From Sphaerolaimus hirsutus (lineage: Eukaryota > Nematoda > Chromadorea > Monhysterida > Sphaerolaimidae): a stretch of DNA of 64,000 nt. The notes beneath the pieces were generated by a model, which did no database searches, was not told where the DNA came from, and was given only the letters and a program-made list of their open reading frames with translations. Of the stretch, positions 57,991 to 64,000 are shown in pieces. The position numbers and the translations under genes are program-made. The stretch is from positions 1 through 64,000 of the forward strand of contig CAXIWS010000562.1 in the NCBI GenBank assembly GCA_964036195.1. The letters are read 5' to 3'. Numbering within the stretch: the first letter of the stretch is position 1; each line of letters starts with the position of its first letter.

Positions 57991-60900
57991 TTTGCTGTCT
58001 TCTGGCTGTTCTGTGTGGATTCTTTCTGGCTTCTGGTGCTTGTGATGGCTGGTCTGATGGATTCTTGTCCATTGGATTGTCTTTGTCTTTGACATCCTTT
58101 TCTTGTCCTTGTCCATTATAGTCTTGAACTTCTAATGGACACAGATGTACAATTGGTCTCTCAATTTTGTTTCCACTTTTTAATTGTACTTCTGCACTTC
58201 TGATCCATCCATCTTTGCTTCTGTTCAACTTCTGAATTTTTCCAAGCTTCCATGCACCTCTTGGTAAATTCTGTTCTTTGATCAGTACCACTGCACCAAC
58301 TTTGGGTTCTGTGATTACATCTCTATTACTTTGTTTCCCAAAGTTGTATCTCTGTCTGTGCATATCCAGATACAGCTTCTGCCATAAATGCCATAATTTC
58401 TCCTTTTTCTGTTGAATTGCATCCCATACTTCTTTCATTTTCTGTTTTTCATTTCTGGCTGGTGTATATTCTGGATCAGCATCCATACTTTGATGGCTTT
58501 TATCATCTGACATTAATTTTTCCACAGGATCTGATCCTGTGTGGTCCCCCAGCAGAAAATCCATTGGCCTCAGGACTTGGAGTGTGTCAATTGTGTCACC
58601 CACATATGTCAGTGGTCTGCTGTTTGACATCTTTTCCACTTCTAAAACCATTGTGCTGAGTTCCATCCAGTTCAACAATGGGTTGTAATTTGCTGCCTGG
58701 GCTTTCTTCATGAGTTGTTTGATGATGCCCACAATTCTCTCATATACTCCACCTTGCCATGGTGCAAATGGAGTGATAAAATTCCACTGTATATTTGGCA
58801 GATTCCTGGCCAATTGTTTGAATTGTGGTACATTATCCAACCCAACTTTATGTGGTGTATTCCTCCTGCTCTCAAATCTGGTGAATGCCATTTGTGTCTC
58901 TGCTGCTGTCATATTTGGTACAAGCTCTAAGTGTGCAGCTCTTGTACTGAAGCAAGTGATCAGAAGGACATATGCCTTCTTGTGTGCCTTCTGTCCCAAC
59001 TCATCTGCCACTTGATACCACAATGGGCCAAAGTAATCCATGCCCACATGGTGAAATGGCCTGTGCAACTCCACCCTTTCTTTTGGCAGTGTTCCAAACA
59101 CAGGTTGTTTGTATGGCCTTCCTGTGACCTTTCTGCACACCACACAATGTTTGATGATATTGTGTATCATGATTCTACCCCTGTGGATCCAAAATTTCTC
59201 CCTGAGCTCTGCCAATGTCTGTGCTACACCAGCATGCATTACCTTCCTGTGGTAATGTTCAGTGATCAACCTGGTGATGCATCCTTTCTGTGGCAAAAGA
59301 TACAGTTCCTGGTTGCAATCTATGTCAGGAATTCTGGTCATCACTTTGACAATATTTTTGACACTGTCAAATTTCAGCTCCTTGGCAATGATGCCAAAGT
59401 GTTTCTGGAATGGCACATTCTGTTTCTGTGCCTCCTTGATGAGCTTTATTTGATCTGATGATTGAATGTGTTGTGTTACTCTGACCCAGTACTCAGTGGC
59501 TGCTTGCCATTCATCTTTCATGAATGGTGTCTCCTTTGTGTTCAAAGTGATTTGTTGACAAGCTGATTTCTTCTGGTGCTTGCTTTTCAAATATGCCACA
59601 AATCTCATCACTCTGATTGTTACCCTGAGTAACTTGTCCCATTTTGAGAACCTTTTTGGGTCAATCTGATAACTGTTTTCTGTTTCTGCCAGGAAATCCT
59701 TTGTTTCTGGCTCCTCTTGTGTAGTCAACCCAACCCAGATTGAAGATTTTGGCATAATGAACTCTTGTTCAATTTCTGGCTTCAAATCTGGTGGCATTGA
59801 CTCATTGTCTGGTTGAAAATCTGGTGGCAACTCTGCTTGAAAACCCATTGGTCCTGTCCACCAAATATCCTTTTGCTGAAGTTCTTGCAGGTCACATCCT
59901 CTGGATGCAATGTCAGCTGGGTTGTCAGCTGTGTCAATTTTGTTGACCTGCACACTTGTTTCAGTTTGAATGGTCTGGATTTCCAAAATCCTGTTTTTGA
60001 CAAAACATGCCATTGTTTTGTTGGAGTGTAGCCACCACAAACAGCAAATACTGTCTGTCCACAAGAAACTTTTGGCTATTTTCCACCCTTTCAGTTGTTT
60101 CTGTAGGAATTTGACCATTCTGGCTCCAATTGTTAAGCCCAATAACTCCAGCCTTGGAATTGTGATTGGCTTCCCTTTCTGCTGCTTGGGTGCCACTCTG
60201 GACTTTGCAAAAATCAATTTCATTGCAAATTTACCATTCTCTAATTCTTGTCTGAGGTATGCTGATGCTGCATATGCCTGTTTTGATGCATCTGTAAACA
60301 CATGCAATTCCATCATTTCTGAGGGCTTGATGGGTTCCAATGTCCTTGACCATTTGATCTGATTGACTTGTTTCTGTAACTCTTTGATTTCTGAAAACTT
60401 TTCATTGTATTGGTCTGGTACTTCTGTTTCCCATTCTAATTGACCTTTTGACTTGATTTCTGCCCAAATTTGCTGCATTAGGGCTTTCAGAGTAACTGTC
60501 ACTGGGCACAGCATGCCCAATGGGTCAAAGATGGCTGAAATCAACTGAACCAGAACTCTTTTTGTCAACTTCTGTGGAAGTGGATTGTCTGCCCCTTTTG
60601 GTTTGCTGATATTGAGTGTGTCTGTTTCTGTGTCCCAATGCATTCCAAGTACAGTGACTTCTTTTGTTTCACTCTTGTCATCTACATTGAAGCACTTTCT
60701 CAATTCTGCACTATTTGTGGTCCAATCCCTCATATTCATTGATGCCAAATTGAATGCTGCTTTGATGACATCATATTTCTGTTTGGCCAGATCCACTGAA
60801 TCCACACTGAAGATCAAATTGTCTACATAAATCCCATCACTGATTCCCTCCAGCAATTGTGCTTTTGGCAAACTGCTATCCTCTACAAGGACTTGTAGGT

Positions 60901-62251
60901 GTTGTGTGATGACAGCACCCAGCAACCATGGGCTTGAAATCACACCAAATGGCATCCTGACAAATCTGTACAATTGAAGATTCTGCTCCATTACTGGTTT
61001 TGTTGGATCTTTGTACCACCACCATCTGGTCAAATCTCTGTCTGGCTCTTGTAACACCACTTGCAAGAATGCCTTTTCAATGTCTGCAATGATGCCAATG
61101 CTACCAGCTCTGAATCTCAGCAAAAGCCCAGCAAGCTCTGGCAAAATCACTGGCCCTCTATGCAAGCAGTCATTCAGACTGAGGTGATTTTTTATGCTAG
61201 CTGATGCATCATATACAATTCTTAGCTTTGTTGTTGTTTTGCCTGGTGTTTCTACTGGTTGGTGTGCCAGGTAATGGATCTTTCTGCTATCTGTTGGCTC
61301 ACCAAACACCTTTTCTATGATGCCTTTCTTGAGCTGATCCTCAATCACCTGATTGTATCTTTGGAGCAAATCCATCCCCTTTTCATCTTTGGAAAATCTG
61401 TTTGTCAGTGCTCTGTGCCTTTGTAATGACATTGCTTTGTTGTCTTGCAATTTCTCTATACAGTCCTTGTATGGCCATTTCACATGGTATCTGAGGTCTT
61501 TGTATTCAGTTGTTGCATGAAATTGCTGTGTTGCCTTTTCATCATCATTGATGACTGGACAATCTTTAATTTCAATTGTCTCTAATTCCCAGAATTCTTC
61601 AACTCTTGGGTTTGAAATTTGAGTGGAACTGCTATAATGTCCATTGTTGATAGCCAGTTCATAATTCTGCTCAGTTACCTGGCTGACTGTAAAGACACCA
61701 CTGTTCTGAGCTTCTTTGTTTGATGTACCATCCTGGCCATTGATCATCAGCCCAAATTTGCTTTTGACCACATGCATTCCAGATGGTAATTTGATTGTGC
61801 CCTGTTTGGTCAGGAAGTCCCAATACACATCCAAACCAAGGACTATGTCAGGGACACTCTGTTCTCCATTGGAGTTGATTGGTTCTGCAAACAACTTGTC
61901 TGCCTGTTGGCCCCACTTCTGATGGATGAATTCCCAATCATCTTGTGACAAGTCCTGGTGGGGTTGAATTGTGGCCAGTGTTTCTATTGCATTTGCTGTG
62001 ATTGTCTGCCTGGACCCATCCTTCAATTGCAAGTCCAGCTCCACAATCTCAGCATTGACATCCATTTTCTTTTTGGTCCCAAAGGTGCCCAGCCCAATAG
62101 TTACTGCAATTTTGGGTTGGAGCTTTAACTTCTTCATGAACTCCTTTGACACAAATGTCCTTTGTGCCCCTGAATCCAAGAAAATCTTGGCACATTGCCA
62201 AGGTACTGACTGATCCTCTGGGTTATATGCCATTGCTTTGGCAGTTTGCAT
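55898..62251 (-). CDS. BEL/Pao Pol with envelope-like C-terminal region
   Basis: 2,117 residues, starting 129 bases after gag in another frame; the pol frame is open only from about 62310, so it does not overlap gag. Protease with FLDSGAQRTFVS (about 25-40). RT with IADIEKAFLQV and an active site read as YVDN (about 345-500). RNase H from VFTDASKQAYAASAYL. Integrase with a zinc site (HAGVAQTLAEL, CVVCRKV), GMDYFGP, GLDNVPQF and GGVYERIVG. A DUF5641-like domain ends near LCPLEV. From about residue 1420 the chain has a hydrophobic start (FFMVGLQVLTIISTIMSG), many Cys and NxT sites, and a membrane span near the end: an envelope-like glycoprotein. I do not assign its fusion class. Confidence 0.88.
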   Translation of the reverse strand: MQTAKAMAYNPEDQSVPWQCAKIFLDSGAQRTFVSKEFMKKLKLQPKIAVTIGLGTFGTKKKMDVNAEIVELDLQLKDGSRQTITANAIETLATIQPHQDLSQDDWEFIHQKWGQQADKLFAEPINSNGEQSVPDIVLGLDVYWDFLTKQGTIKLPSGMHVVKSKFGLMINGQDGTSNKEAQNSGVFTVSQVTEQNYELAINNGHYSSSTQISNPRVEEFWELETIEIKDCPVINDDEKATQQFHATTEYKDLRYHVKWPYKDCIEKLQDNKAMSLQRHRALTNRFSKDEKGMDLLQRYNQVIEDQLKKGIIEKVFGEPTDSRKIHYLAHQPVETPGKTTTKLRIVYDASASIKNHLSLNDCLHRGPVILPELAGLLLRFRAGSIGIIADIEKAFLQVVLQEPDRDLTRWWWYKDPTKPVMEQNLQLYRFVRMPFGVISSPWLLGAVITQHLQVLVEDSSLPKAQLLEGISDGIYVDNLIFSVDSVDLAKQKYDVIKAAFNLASMNMRDWTTNSAELRKCFNVDDKSETKEVTVLGMHWDTETDTLNISKPKGADNPLPQKLTKRVLVQLISAIFDPLGMLCPVTVTLKALMQQIWAEIKSKGQLEWETEVPDQYNEKFSEIKELQKQVNQIKWSRTLEPIKPSEMMELHVFTDASKQAYAASAYLRQELENGKFAMKLIFAKSRVAPKQQKGKPITIPRLELLGLTIGARMVKFLQKQLKGWKIAKSFLWTDSICCLWWLHSNKTMACFVKNRILEIQTIQTETSVQVNKIDTADNPADIASRGCDLQELQQKDIWWTGPMGFQAELPPDFQPDNESMPPDLKPEIEQEFIMPKSSIWVGLTTQEEPETKDFLAETENSYQIDPKRFSKWDKLLRVTIRVMRFVAYLKSKHQKKSACQQITLNTKETPFMKDEWQAATEYWVRVTQHIQSSDQIKLIKEAQKQNVPFQKHFGIIAKELKFDSVKNIVKVMTRIPDIDCNQELYLLPQKGCITRLITEHYHRKVMHAGVAQTLAELREKFWIHRGRIMIHNIIKHCVVCRKVTGRPYKQPVFGTLPKERVELHRPFHHVGMDYFGPLWYQVADELGQKAHKKAYVLLITCFSTRAAHLELVPNMTAAETQMAFTRFESRRNTPHKVGLDNVPQFKQLARNLPNIQWNFITPFAPWQGGVYERIVGIIKQLMKKAQAANYNPLLNWMELSTMVLEVEKMSNSRPLTYVGDTIDTLQVLRPMDFLLGDHTGSDPVEKLMSDDKSHQSMDADPEYTPARNEKQKMKEVWDAIQQKKEKLWHLWQKLYLDMHRQRYNFGKQSNRDVITEPKVGAVVLIKEQNLPRGAWKLGKIQKLNRSKDGWIRSAEVQLKSGNKIERPIVHLCPLEVQDYNGQGQEKDVKDKDNPMDKNPSDQPSQAPEARKNPHRTARRQQTYADFFMVGLQVLTIISTIMSGTNGTGNWQQQYNKQFNLCTKAKNGHAIAIPDKIYCKFPVTDKVRKQEVNLWAQRLEPQKAVAYRCYIDHHIITTNMGFFGSKGIIGDIHKFERVDTNECWNAVKTQKWKRQQIIQLNDDLWSTNQTLHVEYKWCCIDKKNEAINFVIEKGQVASLDGHRLVSDLQDLSACSPLAGYCHDVMHAVTVWNGTRFKHQCAYEFQGRYVGSISRQSVIIEEIQSAYSVTHKNKWPADTECVPQDAFYVDQGAVFLQFTTEQTEFTVFKPETDNNTISQIFEAPIEAVELGKIQYAAQKILEMEKREFGLVWQQMCTMKQSQLDMIRQFFRLNPTMGIRALMGREDVHAEWAGEAAIFWECKKVKPEIVHFAGNYEGTCYKYTPVQIEQGGQLYFISPGSSDLLQHSPTEDCRHATPHYFQLNNGEWTTANGPGHVHVSTLPIELTWKGKWTAFTLNASSIFHISLANINFNLWEANYHFQKLQQLEQMTRKLTDYTASWALDPAVIKNSIAGVGTGIGGFYEGIGKEIGHIVKGTLSGSTSMCNGILKGPVQFILNLLLIGGAIFLIGYGLYMYGTYRVSKGLPLLPVRALGTCFRAVINMFGTCFTLTTNLAKAKPKQEQPKKAINHDSKKELKTLGQTIQYNVGKGEVTLAQDGHNELGQPLVKYQQHCVIQGEDIL

Positions 62252-62379
62252 TCTGACTGGCCGGACTGAAATGTACCTGTTTCTGTTTCCATTTTGTTCA
62301 CTGTTGCATTTGTGACATCTACTTCAACTGTTGACTTTATTGTCTGTTCTGTTGATTGCTGTAGCCTGTTTACTGCATT

Positions 62380-63960
62380 TTATCTGTTCAATTCTGTTGT
62401 TGAACTTGGTTTGCCTGCCATTGCCATGGCAGTCATTGTCTGTGGCTTGGTGCCTTGGTTGGTGGATTTGTGCCCACCACTGCTCTTGTTAAGTTCCTTT
62501 ACTCCATTACTGAATGTTTCTGGACAAAGTGCTGAAGCATGTTGTTTTTTTACCTTGCAATAGAAGCATCTGAGGTTGGTCCTGCAGTCTCTTTTGAAAT
62601 GTCCCTTTCTGGTGCACTTGGTACATCTGTCTTTTGATTGCATCAATTTCTGCATTCTGTTTTGAGTTGTTGCATATTTTCTGCACTCTGAACTGAAGTG
62701 ACTCCCTTCACAAAAGATGCAATATGGGTTGTTGTTGGTTGCTGAAGCTGAGAATGCACTGGTGGTTGTTATTGGTTTCTGATCTCTTTTCTGATGTAAA
62801 TTCTTGCTGAAGTTGGATTCTTGTTTGTCTGATGTGTCTGTATCAGCCTCTTTCCTCTGTTCAATGATCTTCTCCAAACTGCTAAGAATGTTTGCAACTG
62901 ACCATTCTTGATCTTCTCCTTTTATTTTGACAATTTCAAGTCTGATGTTACTTGGGATTTTGGATCTGATCATCTCAACTGTTGCATAATTGTTCATATC
63001 TTCATTCTGAGATCTGAGTTGATACACCAGTGATTGCACCTCTCTGTGAAAACTCTGCAAGCTCTTGTAGTGCCCTTTTGGCTCTGGTACTTGCTGGAGC
63101 TTTGCATACAGTCTTCTTTTGATGTCTCTTGTCTTGCCATATTGTTTTTGCAGAATTTCAATGGCCAATTCATAATTTTGCTCAACCACCCTGATTCCTT
63201 TGATGGCATCAAATGCCTCCCCAGTCACATATTTCAGCAGATACTGGAACTTTGTGATGATGGCCATATCTGTCCTTTTGTGTATGACTTGCTCATATGA
63301 CTGCCACCAAGCATCCCACTGGATGATGTCACCATTGAAGTCTCTCAACTCCAACTTTGGCAACTTGGCTTCCATCAACCTTGGTGTAGTCCTCTGAGTT
63401 GTATTTGACTGGCATTGTCCAGCTGTTGTTGTTGCTGAGTTTGAGTTCTGTTGTTGTGCCAGTGATGTTGTCCCTGTACCAGTGATTTTCTGTAGGTATT
63501 CCTCCAGTGACTGAATGCCAATCCTCAAACTGATTGCTTTATCCTCAAGCTGTTGAATCAGATTCAGATGTCCTTCTGGGCTCTCCAAGTGCTCTGCATA
63601 CTTCTGCTCTTCTTCACTCTGAAGTACTTGGGATTCTTTCAGACCTTGATTTGAAAGGGCCTCTAAATTTGCCAGAACATTCCTCCACTCTGTGTCCCTC
63701 TCTGTCAATTTCTGTTTGCATGCTTCACATTTGTCTCTCAGGTTTGCCATAACCACTCTGACTTGTTTAGCCTTTGACACATTCTCATGAGTAGCACTCT
63801 CTTTGACATGTGTGAAAACTGGTGCTTCCTCTGCCAACAGAGTCTTTGCTTGTTTCCTGTTCTGTCCCAGGACCTTTCTGATTGTGCCTGATCCCACAAG
63901 CTGTGGAACTGCATTGCCATATTCTGACTGTGCCCTGTCTCCAGTTGCAAGCTGCGCCAT
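62380..63960 (-). CDS. BEL/Pao Gag
   Basis: 526 residues. The start ATG uses the last base of the LTR and the TG of the primer site; an in-frame TGA lies 18 bases upstream inside the LTR. A Glu/Lys-rich coiled-coil part (about 30-160) is followed by the BEL Gag core of the DUF1759 type (KLELRDFNGDIIQWDAWWQS, about 205-330) and two CCHC-type knuckles (CTKCTRKGHFKRDC and CFYCKVKKQHASALC, about 440-485). It forms the particle and binds RNA. No break seen. Confidence 0.9.
   Translation of the reverse strand: MAQLATGDRAQSEYGNAVPQLVGSGTIRKVLGQNRKQAKTLLAEEAPVFTHVKESATHENVSKAKQVRVVMANLRDKCEACKQKLTERDTEWRNVLANLEALSNQGLKESQVLQSEEEQKYAEHLESPEGHLNLIQQLEDKAISLRIGIQSLEEYLQKITGTGTTSLAQQQNSNSATTTAGQCQSNTTQRTTPRLMEAKLPKLELRDFNGDIIQWDAWWQSYEQVIHKRTDMAIITKFQYLLKYVTGEAFDAIKGIRVVEQNYELAIEILQKQYGKTRDIKRRLYAKLQQVPEPKGHYKSLQSFHREVQSLVYQLRSQNEDMNNYATVEMIRSKIPSNIRLEIVKIKGEDQEWSVANILSSLEKIIEQRKEADTDTSDKQESNFSKNLHQKRDQKPITTTSAFSASATNNNPYCIFCEGSHFSSECRKYATTQNRMQKLMQSKDRCTKCTRKGHFKRDCRTNLRCFYCKVKKQHASALCPETFSNGVKELNKSSGGHKSTNQGTKPQTMTAMAMAGKPSSTTELNR
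63942..63959 (-). other. Primer binding site of the BEL/Pao element
   Basis: TGGCGCAGCTTGCAACTG begins with the TGG expected to pair with a tRNA CCA end and directly abuts the LTR. I do not assign the tRNA. The same bases encode the first residues of gag after Met. Confidence 0.65.
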
Positions 63961-64000
63961 GTTGTGAGGTTGTGGTCAGTGGTGGGTGTTTTCTCCCCTG
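63960..64000 (-). repeat. 5' LTR of the BEL/Pao element, cut by the window edge
   Basis: 41 bases identical to 55316-55356. The LTR ends ACAACA on the minus strand, directly followed by the primer site. Confidence 0.85.

Larger units (their letters stand above)
55316..64000 (-). mobile_element. BEL/Pao LTR retrotransposon with envelope-like region
   Basis: The 3' LTR is at 55316-55836 and the 5' LTR starts at 63960 and leaves the window after 41 matching bases (TGTTGTGAGGTTGTGG...). Gag and pol frames are open and intact. Order in element orientation: LTR, primer site, gag, pol with protease, RT, RNase H and integrase, envelope-like C-terminus, purine tract, LTR. The 41 visible bases of the two LTRs are identical, so the insertion is probably recent. 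Full length should be about 9.2 kb. Confidence 0.9.

Noticed and set aside
56774..59458. Plus-strand frames of 100-175 codons within the BEL element
   Set aside because: Antisense shadows of the intact pol frame.

Overview
The window looks like nuclear DNA of an invertebrate metazoan. Genes are broken by many GT-AG introns, intergenic DNA is AT-rich and packed with dispersed inverted repeats, and LTR retrotransposons of the Ty3/gypsy and BEL/Pao types are present. There are no operons, ribosome binding sites, tRNA, rRNA or CRISPR arrays that I can support. I cannot name the species. All exon models were assembled by hand from splice signals, reading phase and protein sense; no search was run.

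1-23.2 kb (minus strand). About 35 exons join, in consistent reading phase, into one gene of about 2,790 codons. It has a low-complexity charged N-terminal part, a DDE transposase core of the MULE (Mutator-like) type, acidic and Pro/Ala/Gly/Glu repeat exons, a Cys-rich segment, and a C-terminal segment with the Cys and His boxes expected of a USP-like or papain-fold cysteine peptidase. One exon is present as four tandem copies, each inside a 508-bp repeat. Two single-base frame breaks are present. Many introns carry copies of a short inverted-repeat element built around GACTTGTGCACAAGTC.

23.3-32.7 kb. A 643-bp tandem repeat of about 4.5 units is followed by repeat-rich DNA and the 3' part of a small minus-strand zinc-finger-like gene (29.9-31.6 kb).

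32.7-43.4 kb. A complete, young Ty3/gypsy element lies on the minus strand: 490-bp LTRs with one mismatch noticed, a 4-bp target duplication, a purine tract and a long gag-pol frame. Pol ends at a good splice donor and is followed by five more exons, all joined in phase 0. Its empty insertion site survives in a paralogous copy near 26.3 kb.

43.4-51 kb. Repeat-rich DNA, with pieces shared with 26-29 kb in rearranged order, includes a foldback element. A four-exon plus-strand gene (47.26-49.17 kb) encodes a 166-residue protein with a signal peptide, a basic cleavage site and one membrane span.

51-55.3 kb. A decayed plus-strand gypsy pol is interrupted by a 435-bp hAT-type element with an 8-bp target duplication. 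Two exons of a host Cys-rich protein follow; the second is cut by the next element.

55.3-64 kb. A nearly complete minus-strand BEL/Pao element has a 521-bp 3' LTR, an envelope-like C-terminal region, pol, gag, a primer binding site and the first 41 bases of its 5' LTR at the window edge.
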